Source: Acidimicrobiaceae bacterium (GTDB lineage: Bacteria; Actinomycetota; Acidimicrobiia; Acidimicrobiales; Aldehydirespiratoraceae). Taken from it: a DNA stretch of 64,000 bases. The notes under the pieces are model-generated. The model saw nothing but the letters and a program-made list of their open reading frames with translations. It was not told where the DNA came from and made no database searches. Shown in pieces: positions 15,391-23,609 of this stretch. Location of the stretch: assembly GCA_009842325.1 (NCBI GenBank), contig VYFQ01000024.1, forward strand, positions 263,419-327,418. Direction: 5' to 3'. How positions within the stretch are numbered: position 1 is the stretch's first letter; the number at the start of each line of letters is the position of its first letter. The translations under genes were made by a program, and so were the position numbers.

Positions 15391-17841
15391 TCAGGACTCG
15401 GCGGCGAGAAGGTCGATCTCCAGGATCCCGCGGGCGATCAGGTCGTCGATGGCGGCCTCCTCAAGGCCCAGTTCAGCCACAATTTCCTGGGTGTGCTGGC
15501 CCAGTCCGGGGGCGGGTCGTATGTCGGCGTCGACCATGCCGGTAGCCGAGAAGGCCGGACCCTCGAAGGTCATGACCCCGATGGGCGGCTGGTCCAGCTC
15601 CACCAGGTAGCCCCGGGCCGCCAGATGCGGGTCCTGGAGCTGCTGCGAAGAGGTGAGCATGGGGCCGGCAGGCACGCCCGCGGCCAGGCAGGCCTCGGTG
15701 ACGGCGTGCTTTGACAGCGTCCGGGTCCACTCCGACACGGCCTCCTCCAGCTCGTCCTCCCGCCCGCGGCGGGTTTCCACGGTTTCCAACGTCGGGTCGT
15801 CCACGCCGGCCAGTTCCGCCAACGCGGCCCATTCAGCATCGGTTCGGCAGCAGATCGCCACCCACTGGTCCTCGCCCTCGCAGGGGAACAAACCCCAGGG
15901 TGCGCCCAGGTCACGGCGGTTGCCCTGGGGCTTGACCGAACCGGCCTGCAACGACTCCCGGGCCAGCAGATCGCCCATGACCCCGACCGTCTGCTCGACC
16001 TGGCAGACCTCGCTGTGGCAGCCGCGCGCCATCACGCCGCGCCGCCGGCCCAGCACCCCGGCCACGGCGGCCAGGGCACCCATGCGCCCTGCCCAGTGGT
16101 CGGGGAAGATCGACTGCGATCCTGACGGCCGCTCGACGTCGGGATAGTCCCAGAGGTGGGTCATGCCCCCGGTCACCTGGGTGTTGGGGCCGTAGCCCTT
16201 CCAGTCCGACCACGGACCGGAGGATCCCATGAGCTGGCTGGACACCATCACCACGTCGGGGTTGGCCGCCGCGAAGTGCTGGTATCCCAGCCCGAGGTCG
16301 TCCATGACCCCGGTAGAGCCGTTCTCGACCACCACACCGAAGCGGGCCGCTCCCCCGGCACCGGCTGCCATATCCAGCAGCAGCCGGCGACCCTCGTCCG
16401 TCTTGACGTTGATGCCCAGACTCCGCTTGGAGCGGGACGATGAGGCGAACGAGGGCGACATCTCCCCGCCCAGGATCACTCGTATGAAGTCCGGGTAGGT
16501 GCGGCTCTCGATCTTGATGACGTCGGCGCCGTACTCGGCCAGCATCCGGCTGATCTCCACACCGACCCCGCCGTGACCGAAGTCGGCGACCCTCACGCCG
16601 GACAGGGGCGGTGCCGGCTCGGGAGCGGACTCCGGCACGGGCGGCCAGACGACAATGCCGTCAGCCTCCTCCGACGCCCCATGCCCGAGAGCGCCCAGCA
16701 CTTCATCGGTGTGCTCGCCCAAGTGCGGGGGCCGTCCGGTGGGGCCTACCCGCTCGCCGTCGGTCTCCATCCACCCCGACGGCAGGCTCATCACCCCGCC
16801 GGTTGACAGCGGAACCCGATCGAAGGTCTTGCGGGCCTCCAAATGGTCGTTGGTGATCACGTCGCCGGGCTTGAGGATGGGGGTGGCCACGATGCCCCGC
16901 CGCTGGGCCTCCTCAGACACCTCCTCCATCGTCATGGTGGAGAAGAGCTCCTCGTAGAGGGGGTTGAGTACTGCGTCGGCGATCATGAACCGGGCGATGA
17001 ACCCGTCGTACTCGGGGTCCTGCAGGTAGTCGGGCTCGCCCAGCCAGGCCCTCATGGCCTGCCACTGGCGGGGACTCAGCACCACCAGGCGCACGAACCC
17101 GTCGGCCGCGGCCAGGATCGTGTACACCGGGCCGGGGCCGGCCCTGATCTCCATCGGCTCGACCCCCTCGATCATGGCCTTGGACGAGTTGGACAGCGAC
17201 CAGTCGGTGATCTGGGCGGCCGCCTCGTTGGCCGACACGTCGATGAGCTGCCCCGCCCCGTGGCCGAGTCGCTGGATGAGGGCGCAGACGATGGCGAAGG
17301 CGGCCGTCAGGCCGGCGACGTCGCCGGAGATGTTGCCGGGAGGCATTAGCGGCTCACGCTCGGGCAGGCCTGCCTTCCAGCACATACCCGAGGTGGCGTC
17401 GATCACCGAGCCCGGCACGTCGCGGCCGGAGTAGGGGCCGGTGCGCCCGTAGGCGGTGATCGAGGCGACCACCAGGTGCGGGTGACGGGCCGTGATCGCG
17501 TCGGCCTCGAGCTCGGGGGCGCCTGCGTCTGCGGCCGCGCCCGGCTCGGCTGACCCGATCAGCACATCGGCGGACGCGAGCAGGGATTCGAAGCTAGCCA
17601 TGCTGGCGGCGTCGCCTGGGTCGATCACTACGCTGCGCTTGCCGCAGTTGCGCATGGTGAAGAACAGCGAATGCTCTGGGGTTAGCGGATCTAGGGGCGG
17701 GAGGATGCGGCTGGGCGATCCCTCGGGCGGCTCGACCTTGATGACGTCGGCACCGAGATCGCTCAGAAGCCGGCCGCACAGCTCGCCCCGATCCACCGCA
17801 AGATCGATGACTCGAACGCCGGTGAGGGGTCGAACGGGCAT
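15391..17841 (-). CDS. Double-domain CaiB/BaiF family (class III) CoA-transferase
   Basis: 816 residues, twice the usual length: two complete class III CoA-transferase domains in tandem (about 1-395 and 425-816). Each begins with the typical LxGVRVxDxxxxxxG start, followed by GADVIKxE. The catalytic Asp appears to be kept in both (Asp174 in NISGDVAG; PDHWAG in the second). Such enzymes move CoA between acyl-CoA and a free carboxylic acid. The thiolase and ketosynthase-like genes lie directly upstream, the first only one base away, so all three form one operon, probably for activation and cleavage of a branched or cyclic acid. Confidence 0.88.
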   Translation of the reverse strand: MPVRPLTGVRVIDLAVDRGELCGRLLSDLGADVIKVEPPEGSPSRILPPLDPLTPEHSLFFTMRNCGKRSVVIDPGDAASMASFESLLASADVLIGSAEPGAAADAGAPELEADAITARHPHLVVASITAYGRTGPYSGRDVPGSVIDATSGMCWKAGLPEREPLMPPGNISGDVAGLTAAFAIVCALIQRLGHGAGQLIDVSANEAAAQITDWSLSNSSKAMIEGVEPMEIRAGPGPVYTILAAADGFVRLVVLSPRQWQAMRAWLGEPDYLQDPEYDGFIARFMIADAVLNPLYEELFSTMTMEEVSEEAQRRGIVATPILKPGDVITNDHLEARKTFDRVPLSTGGVMSLPSGWMETDGERVGPTGRPPHLGEHTDEVLGALGHGASEEADGIVVWPPVPESAPEPAPPLSGVRVADFGHGGVGVEISRMLAEYGADVIKIESRTYPDFIRVILGGEMSPSFASSSRSKRSLGINVKTDEGRRLLLDMAAGAGGAARFGVVVENGSTGVMDDLGLGYQHFAAANPDVVMVSSQLMGSSGPWSDWKGYGPNTQVTGGMTHLWDYPDVERPSGSQSIFPDHWAGRMGALAAVAGVLGRRRGVMARGCHSEVCQVEQTVGVMGDLLARESLQAGSVKPQGNRRDLGAPWGLFPCEGEDQWVAICCRTDAEWAALAELAGVDDPTLETVETRRGREDELEEAVSEWTRTLSKHAVTEACLAAGVPAGPMLTSSQQLQDPHLAARGYLVELDQPPIGVMTFEGPAFSATGMVDADIRPAPGLGQHTQEIVAELGLEEAAIDDLIARGILEIDLLAAES

Positions 17842-17842
17842 G

Positions 17843-19039
17843 TCAGCGCTCCTTTTTCGTGCCGAACACTCCGACGAAACTCACGATCTCGCCGGGATAG
17901 CCACCCAGATTATGGGTGAGGCCCAGGGTGCGATCCGTCTCAGGGATGCAGCGGTCGTCGGGGGCCTCACCCCGCAACTGCAGCCACACCTCGTACAGCA
18001 TCCGCAGGCCGCTGGCCCCCACCGGATGGCCGAAGGACTTGAGCCCGCCGTCGGTGTTGACGGGCAGCTCGCCGTCGAGGTCGAAGACCCCCTCGAGCAC
18101 GTCGCTCCAAGCGGTACCTCGCTCCGAGAACCCCAGGTCCTCCATCAGGACCAGCTCGGTAGGGGTGAAGCAATCGTGCACTTCGGCCAGGGCCAGCTGC
18201 GACCGGGGTTCGGTCACGCCGGCCTGGGCGTAGGCGTCGGCTGCTGCCTGAGCGCACTCCGGCATCGTCGTGTAGTCGTAGTCGGGATCGAGCGACCCTG
18301 CACCGGTGCCGGTGACCACCGACAGGCCCTTCACATACAGAGGGTCGGCGCACCAGTGGTGGGCATCCTCCGCACGGCACACGATGGCAGCCGCGGCCCC
18401 GTCGGCCACCCCGGCGCAGTCGAACACCGACAGCATCCCGGCCACCGCGGGCATCTCACAGATTCGCTCGGCCGACATCTCCCGGCGGAACTGCGCGAGA
18501 GGGTTGCGGGCCCCGTTGTGGTGGTTCTTGGAGGCGATCCGGGCCGCGACGTAGCGCAACTCGTCGCGGTCGACTCCGTAGCGGTCGGCGTAGGCGGGCA
18601 GCATCAGGCTGAACATGGCCGCGGCGGTCAGGGTGCGCTGGGTGCCGTCGGTGGGGATGGGGAAGGCGTTGAGGCCCTGGTAGCCGCCGTCCTTGACCTT
18701 CTCAGCCCCCAAGGCCATGGCGGTGTCGTAGGCCCCGGAGGCCACCGCGTAGCAGGCCTGGCGCAGGGCCTCGGAGCCGGTGGCGCAGTAGTTCTCCACA
18801 CGGGTGACGGGTTTGCCTTGAATCTTGAGAGGCCCGGCCATGCCCAGTCCGGAGGCGGCCGACTGCGACGTGCCGAACCAGAAGGCGTCGATGTCGTCCT
18901 GGGCCATGCCGGCTGAGCGGTAGGCGGCGTGGGCCGCGTCGATGATCAGGTCGTCGAGGGAGGCGTCCCAGTGCTCAGCGAAAGGGGTGCAGCCCATGCC
19001 GATGACGGCCACCCGGTCGGTGATGCCGTGCGAACTCAC
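17843..19039 (-). CDS. SCP-x-type thiolase (acetyl-CoA acyltransferase)
   Basis: 398 residues, of the thiolase branch that pairs with DUF35/OB-fold partners. The nucleophile is Cys85 in ENYCATGSEA; the second-site residues are the HDCFTPTE block, in which His replaces the NEAF loop, and GHPVGASG near residue 345. It should cleave or form 3-ketoacyl-CoA. It starts with GTG at 19039, overlapping the upstream ketosynthase-like/DUF35 gene by four bases, which fits a thiolase/OB-fold complex. The substrate is unknown; steroid or branched-chain side chains are typical for this group in actinobacteria. Confidence 0.88.
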   Translation of the reverse strand: MSSHGITDRVAVIGMGCTPFAEHWDASLDDLIIDAAHAAYRSAGMAQDDIDAFWFGTSQSAASGLGMAGPLKIQGKPVTRVENYCATGSEALRQACYAVASGAYDTAMALGAEKVKDGGYQGLNAFPIPTDGTQRTLTAAAMFSLMLPAYADRYGVDRDELRYVAARIASKNHHNGARNPLAQFRREMSAERICEMPAVAGMLSVFDCAGVADGAAAAIVCRAEDAHHWCADPLYVKGLSVVTGTGAGSLDPDYDYTTMPECAQAAADAYAQAGVTEPRSQLALAEVHDCFTPTELVLMEDLGFSERGTAWSDVLEGVFDLDGELPVNTDGGLKSFGHPVGASGLRMLYEVWLQLRGEAPDDRCIPETDRTLGLTHNLGGYPGEIVSFVGVFGTKKER

Positions 19040-20478
19040 AGGCTGTCTCCGGGAGGTTCACCGCCGGAGACGCCGTCCCGCAAAGGTCGGGCCTTCCAGA
19101 AGTAGTTGTGGATGTCGTCGGCGGTGTAGAGGCGCCGGAACGTGGGCACGACCCGCATGCCGACATGCACTTCGTCAGCGTCTACGTCGGTCAGCTCCAG
19201 GGGAACCCTGCCGCCGCCGTCGAAGTCGACGACGGCGAACACGGTGGGCGGGCTGGGCGAGTAGGCGAGCCGGTCCACGGTGAAGCTGGCGACGGCGCCG
19301 GAGATGTGGGCCATAGGCGCGGGGTCCATGTCGTCGGCTGCGCCGCCTTTCTGCGACACCCGGGCCGGCGGCAGGTGCACCATCTCGCTGGACCGGTCCC
19401 GGGAACCGGTGAACCCGTACTTCCAGTCGCTCCTGCGGCTCGCAGCCGACGACGAGGGGCGGGCCGGAGCGGGCCGGTTCGGCGGCTCGACCGTCACCAT
19501 GTTGCGCCAAGCCAGGAATCGGCCGTAGGAGAGGGATCCGCCCTGCGCGATCTGGCTCGCAATCGGCGCGGCCGGACGGTGGTCCGCTATGGCCTCGGTG
19601 GCTCGCAGGACGATCGCCTCCACACCGTCGGCCAGTGCCACCACCGCGATGGTCTCTCCAGGGACGGCGTGCTCGAGGGCGGAACACAACAGGAGTGCCG
19701 GATGGGCGGTGGCTGTGTTGCCGACCGCGTTGATGAGCGGGTCCACAAGGCTGTCGGCCTTGGCGCCTATGGCCTTGAGTGCCGTGGCTACCGCCCGGCT
19801 GTTGAGGCCGGTGACCGCGAGGCGGTCGATGCTGGCCGCGTCGTCCATACCGCTTGCGTCCAGGGCGGCTTGCCATGCCTCGGCCGCGGCCGGACCCAAG
19901 ACGTGAGCGCCGAAGCGCTCCTCCCACGTGCGCGAGCGCGCCCCGCCGGGGATCCGCCAGCGCTCGGTGACTTCGAGCGTGCGGGACGCTCCGCCGAGGT
20001 ATTCGGCCAGCACCGGTCCTTCGGAGTTGTCGCTCACCAGCAAGGCGGCGGCGCCGTCGCCGGCAGAGGCCTCGTCAGCGCCGGCGGGCAGGCCATCACG
20101 GGCATCGGCGGCGACCACCAGCGTCCGACCGCTCCCAGCCAGCGCGGCATGCAGCGCGCCGATGCCGGATCGGACCGCGCCCCCGAAGTCGAGGGCTGAC
20201 ACGGCCGGATCGAACCGCAGAGCGGCGTGTATAGCGGCCGCGTTGGTCTTCTCCAGGTAGGCGGGAGCTGACGTGGCGAACCAAAGGGCCGCCGGCTCTA
20301 CAGCGGTGGACCGCAGAGCAAGATCGGCCGCGGCCTGGCCCATGGTGGTGGTGTCCTCGTCGTAGGACGCCACCGCCCGGGTACCCGTGCCGCCCCCCAA
20401 GCCGAAGAATGCGGCGATCTCGGACCGGTCGAGCCTGCGATACGGCACATAACCCGCTACCGAGATCACACCGCGCAT
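19036..20478 (-). CDS. Ketosynthase/HMG-CoA-synthase-like protein fused to DUF35 OB-fold, active-site Cys absent
   Basis: 480 residues. Residues 1-300 have a thiolase-superfamily fold of the FabH/HMG-CoA-synthase kind; from about 395 an OB-fold of the DUF35 type follows (FAVVDFDGGGRVPLELTDV ... VGMRVVPTFRR). Where FabH/HMGS have A-C-S/A-G, this protein reads A-V-R-S-G (Val102), so the nucleophile is missing. The zinc-ribbon cysteines that normally precede DUF35 are also absent. It may be a structural or substrate-channelling partner of the SCP-x thiolase, whose gene it overlaps by four bases. It has a leaderless-type promoter (TAGGGT-N6-ATG) and heads the operon. Confidence 0.75.
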   Translation of the reverse strand: MRGVISVAGYVPYRRLDRSEIAAFFGLGGGTGTRAVASYDEDTTTMGQAAADLALRSTAVEPAALWFATSAPAYLEKTNAAAIHAALRFDPAVSALDFGGAVRSGIGALHAALAGSGRTLVVAADARDGLPAGADEASAGDGAAALLVSDNSEGPVLAEYLGGASRTLEVTERWRIPGGARSRTWEERFGAHVLGPAAAEAWQAALDASGMDDAASIDRLAVTGLNSRAVATALKAIGAKADSLVDPLINAVGNTATAHPALLLCSALEHAVPGETIAVVALADGVEAIVLRATEAIADHRPAAPIASQIAQGGSLSYGRFLAWRNMVTVEPPNRPAPARPSSSAASRRSDWKYGFTGSRDRSSEMVHLPPARVSQKGGAADDMDPAPMAHISGAVASFTVDRLAYSPSPPTVFAVVDFDGGGRVPLELTDVDADEVHVGMRVVPTFRRLYTADDIHNYFWKARPLRDGVSGGEPPGDSL

Positions 20479-20484
20479 CGCCGC

Positions 20485-20490
20485 ACCCTA
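20485..20490 (-). promoter_or_regulatory. -10 element of the thiolase/CoA-transferase operon (leaderless start)
   Basis: TAGGGT on the minus strand, six bases before the ATG at 20478. It is identical in sequence and spacing to the element in front of addB at 44180. Confidence 0.55.
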
Positions 20491-20525
20491 CCGGCGCTCG
20501 CGGGGGCACTCCCCGAGCCCGTCTA

Positions 20526-20951
20526 TCAGGCGGGACTGGGCGAGATGATGGCATCGACCTCTATCTCGACCACGAGGTCGGGATGCACCAGCGCCGAGAC
20601 CTCCACCAGCGTGGCCACAGGACGGATGTCACCGAAGACCTCGCCGTGGGCCCGCCCGTATTCCTCGGCCTTCGACATGTCGGTGAGAAACGCCCGCGTC
20701 CGCACCACATCACTGAAGGCAGCCCCCAGTTGGCGCAGCGCGTCTTCGATGATCCGCAGAACTGCCTGGGCCTGCCGGTAGCAGTCGCCGGGATGATCAA
20801 CCCCACCGGGGTGCAGTGTGGTAGTCCCGGCCACGACCACATGATCCCCAACCCGAACCGCCCGCGAGTACCCGACGGTCGCCTCCAACGGCCCCCCACT
20901 CGACACGTTGACCCGGGTCGAGGTGTTGTCCAATATTTCGCCACCGCTCAC
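20526..20951 (-). CDS. RidA family protein (YjgF/YER057c/UK114)
   Basis: 141 residues, a full-length RidA-type subunit. Family features are a central RTRAFLTDM segment and the C-terminal block RPVATLVEVSALVHPDLVVEIEVDAI. RidA members hydrolyse reactive enamine/imine products of PLP enzymes; the conserved catalytic Arg is at about residue 98 or in the RPVATLVEV block, so that activity is plausible but not certain, as several subgroups act otherwise. The GTG start at 20951 has CATACT six bases upstream, close to the leaderless pattern seen elsewhere. It sits alone between two unrelated units. Confidence 0.82.
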   Translation of the reverse strand: MSGGEILDNTSTRVNVSSGGPLEATVGYSRAVRVGDHVVVAGTTTLHPGGVDHPGDCYRQAQAVLRIIEDALRQLGAAFSDVVRTRAFLTDMSKAEEYGRAHGEVFGDIRPVATLVEVSALVHPDLVVEIEVDAIISPSPA

Positions 20952-20985
20952 GAGGCCAGTATGTCGGCCTCAGCTGGCGCGCTGG

Positions 20986-21012
20986 GGAATGCCAGCGACC
21001 GAGCGACATTCC
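20986..21012. terminator. Possible hairpin downstream of the gamma-glutamyltransferase gene
   Basis: GGAATG (20986-20991) pairs with CATTCC (21007-21012) across 15 bases, 17 bases past the stop codon of the upstream gene on the minus strand. A second short dyad, GAGGCC/GGCCTC at 20952-20971, lies next to it, directly in front of the RidA start. No U-tract. Confidence 0.3.
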
Positions 21013-21028
21013 GGCCTAAGGCACACAA

Positions 21029-22609
21029 CTAGAGGCCGGCGGCTACTCCTATTGCTGCTCTGGGGTCGGCCGCTCCGGCGAGGGTGCCTTGGTCGGTGAC
21101 CTCTATGAGGTGGGCGTGGCCGAAGCTGTGGGGCGTCTCCTCGCGCAATGCGGTGATGTGGCCGCGGGCCGCTAGCGACTCGTGCCAGCCGGTGGTCGCA
21201 TCCTCGATCAGCACACGGCGGCCTTGGCCAGGGACCCAGGTGGCGAAGCCGGCGTCGGAATCGTCGGGGCCGAGCACCCAGCGGGGAGCTCTGATGGCCG
21301 CGCCCGGGGACTGGCCGAGGCTCAGGGTGCGCGCCAGTAACTGAAGCAGGATCTGGGGTTGGGAGTCGCCGCCCATCGTGCCAATTACCTGGCGCAGGGA
21401 GCCGTCGGGGCTGGTGACCAGCGCTGGCGACAGGGTGTGGGGCGGTCGGCGGCCCGGTCGGTACTCGGCCGGATGGCCGGGAACCAGGTTGAAGCCCAGG
21501 CCCCGGTCGTGCAGGAAGATGCCCGTGCTGCCGGCCACCAGCAGGGAGCCGAAGCCGTTGGCATTGGAGTTGATGAGCGACACGCCCATGCCGTCGCCGT
21601 CTACGGCGCACAGGTAGGTGGTGTCCCCCATGGCCGCCGGCGCGGGCACGTTGCCGGCCCGGTCAGGGTCGATGGCGTCGCGCCGCGGACCTAGCCGGGC
21701 CGGATCGACCAGCGCCTGGCCGTCGGCGCCGTCGTACAGCACCCGGACCCGATCGTGGGCCGCCTGGGAGGCCGCCTCGATCAGCAGATGGGCCCAGTGT
21801 CCGTTATCGGAGTCGCCCAGGTCGAGGCCGTCGGCGATCCATGCCCCGGCCAAGGTGAGATAGCCCTGCGAGGTGGGCGGCACCGTCCACAGCACATGGC
21901 CGAACGCCTCGGCCCGCACCGGCTCCACCCAGCGGGCAACCGGCTGGGCCAAGTCCTCCTCGCTGTACTCCCCTGCCCCCAGGGCGATCAGGCCCTCGCC
22001 GAACTCGCCGCCGTAGTAGCCGTCACGACCCTGCTCGATGACGGCCCTGAAGGCCCGGGCAGTTCCCGGCCGCCGCACCACCGCGCCGGCCCGCAGACCA
22101 GCCGGGACGTCGGTGTTGCCGTCCACGCCGGCCACCTCGCCGGCCCGATCGGCCAGCAGCGGCGAAGCCGCAAAGCCGCCGTCGGCTATCCGGATGGCCT
22201 CGGCCAGCACGTCGGCCAGCGGCAGCCGCCCGTAGCGGGCATGCAGGGCCAGCCAGCCATCGACCGCTCCGGGCACGGTGACCGAGGCCACATCGCCATG
22301 CAGCGGCATCTCGCCGTGACCCTGCGCTCGTAGCCGATCGGGGTCGGCACCCGACCCCGCGAACCCGGCCGCGTCGAGCGCGGCAGGCGGACCACTGCCC
22401 CCCTCGTGCACCAGTGCCCACACGTCACCGCCGGGCCCGCACATGTGGGGCGAGGTCACCGCCAGCACTGCGTTCGCACCGACGGCAGCGTCAGCCGCGG
22501 ACCCACCCCGGCGGAGCAGGTCCACCCCGACGCCGGTGGCCAAGTGGTCGACAGTCGACACCATCCCCGAAACAGACGTGCGGGTGACGGCCGAAGGAAG
22601 TCGAGACAT
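21029..22609 (-). CDS. Gamma-glutamyltransferase family protein (Ntn hydrolase)
   Basis: 526 residues from the ATG at 22609. The proenzyme is expected to cut itself before Thr330 (GDTTYLC; compare the family's NTTH), which then becomes the N-terminal nucleophile of the small subunit. The large subunit keeps GGSAADAAVGANAVL and MCGPGGD; the small one has SLINSNANGFGS and the oxyanion region GTMGGDSQPQ. The enzyme transfers or hydrolyses gamma-glutamyl groups. No signal peptide is present, unlike periplasmic homologues, so it may act inside the cell or on acyl-amide substrates. It is a single-gene unit. Confidence 0.87.
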   Translation of the reverse strand: MSRLPSAVTRTSVSGMVSTVDHLATGVGVDLLRRGGSAADAAVGANAVLAVTSPHMCGPGGDVWALVHEGGSGPPAALDAAGFAGSGADPDRLRAQGHGEMPLHGDVASVTVPGAVDGWLALHARYGRLPLADVLAEAIRIADGGFAASPLLADRAGEVAGVDGNTDVPAGLRAGAVVRRPGTARAFRAVIEQGRDGYYGGEFGEGLIALGAGEYSEEDLAQPVARWVEPVRAEAFGHVLWTVPPTSQGYLTLAGAWIADGLDLGDSDNGHWAHLLIEAASQAAHDRVRVLYDGADGQALVDPARLGPRRDAIDPDRAGNVPAPAAMGDTTYLCAVDGDGMGVSLINSNANGFGSLLVAGSTGIFLHDRGLGFNLVPGHPAEYRPGRRPPHTLSPALVTSPDGSLRQVIGTMGGDSQPQILLQLLARTLSLGQSPGAAIRAPRWVLGPDDSDAGFATWVPGQGRRVLIEDATTGWHESLAARGHITALREETPHSFGHAHLIEVTDQGTLAGAADPRAAIGVAAGL

Positions 22610-22790
22610 GCCGCCAGTGTTGCCCGCGACCCGCCCGACCACAAAGCCAGCATTTGGCGAGACCTAAGCGTGAGGCCGGGGCGTGGCACGAGGGTAAGCA
22701 CTGGCGGCGCTCGCGCCGTCAGGGCGCGCCCGTGACAGGACTCGCCGGCCGGGCCTGGCTCGACCGACTAGACATCAGTTCAGTTGGCGC

Positions 22791-23609
22791 CTACGCGACT
22801 CCGGCGGCGTTCAGGGCCCGCTCGGTGAGGACCCTGGCCAGGTGGCTGCGGTACTCGGCGTCGGCGTTGAGGTCGTCGGGGGGCTCGAGCCCGTCGGCGG
22901 CCACCGCGGCCGCGTCCGCGGCCGATGCCCCGCCAGCTAGCGCGGCCTCCACGCCGGAGGCCCGGATGGGCGTGGAGCCCATGTTGACCAGGCTGACGCC
23001 AGAGCCGCCGCCGGCCACGGCCACGCCGACGATGGCCCAGTCCTGGGCCCGGCGGTTGAACTTCTGGTAGTTCCAGCCGCCGCTGCCGGCCGGCACCCTC
23101 ACCTCGGTGATCATCTCGTCGTCGGCCAGCACCGACTCGAAGTACCCGGTGAAGAAGTCGGTGGCCGCGATCTCACGCGAACCGCCGGGTCCCTGGGCCA
23201 CGATGGTGCCGCCCAGCGCCAGCACGGCTGCAGGCAGGTCCGACGCCGGATCGGCGTGGGCAATGGTGCCGCCCAGGGTGCCCCGATGGCGCACTGCCGG
23301 ATCGCCCACCAGCGCAGCCACCGAAGCCAGCATCGGGCAGGCCTCGGCCAGCGCAGCCGAGTGCTCAAGCTCGCTGTGGCGGGTGAGCGCCCCGATGGAC
23401 ACCGAGCCGTTGCCGGTGCGGATGTACCGCAGATCGTCGAGACGGCCCACGTCGACCAGCACGCTCGGTGTGGCCAGCCGGTACCGCATCATCGGTATCA
23501 GGCTGTGACCCCCGGCCAGCAGCTTGGCGTCGTCGCCGTGCTCGCCCAGCAGCGAGATCGCGTGGTCGGCGGACTCGGCGACTTCGTAGTCGAAAGCGGC
23601 GGGAATCAC
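22791..23609 (-). CDS. coxM: Molybdenum hydroxylase FAD subunit (CoxM-like)
   Basis: 272 residues, the medium FAD-binding subunit of xanthine-oxidase-family hydroxylases. The two FAD motifs are AGGHSLIP (about 32-39) and TLGGTIAHADPASDLP (about 110-125). It passes electrons from the iron-sulphur subunit to FAD. Start: GTG at 23609, overlapping the coxL stop as GTGA. It is the last gene of a coxS-L-M operon, the gene order typical of form II enzymes. The gene symbol follows family convention; see coxL for doubt about the substrate. Confidence 0.85.
   Translation of the reverse strand: MIPAAFDYEVAESADHAISLLGEHGDDAKLLAGGHSLIPMMRYRLATPSVLVDVGRLDDLRYIRTGNGSVSIGALTRHSELEHSAALAEACPMLASVAALVGDPAVRHRGTLGGTIAHADPASDLPAAVLALGGTIVAQGPGGSREIAATDFFTGYFESVLADDEMITEVRVPAGSGGWNYQKFNRRAQDWAIVGVAVAGGGSGVSLVNMGSTPIRASGVEAALAGGASAADAAAVAADGLEPPDDLNADAEYRSHLARVLTERALNAAGVA

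Noticed and set aside
22610..22708. GCCGCCAGTG (22610-22619) inverted at 22699-22708, and a GGCGGCGCT-type stem at 22704 that resembles codons in the YdeI gene at 37333
   Set aside because: The arms are 79 bases apart and one touches a start codon; the resemblance to the YdeI gene is about 25 GC-rich bases and the reading frame gives no homologous protein. Probably chance.
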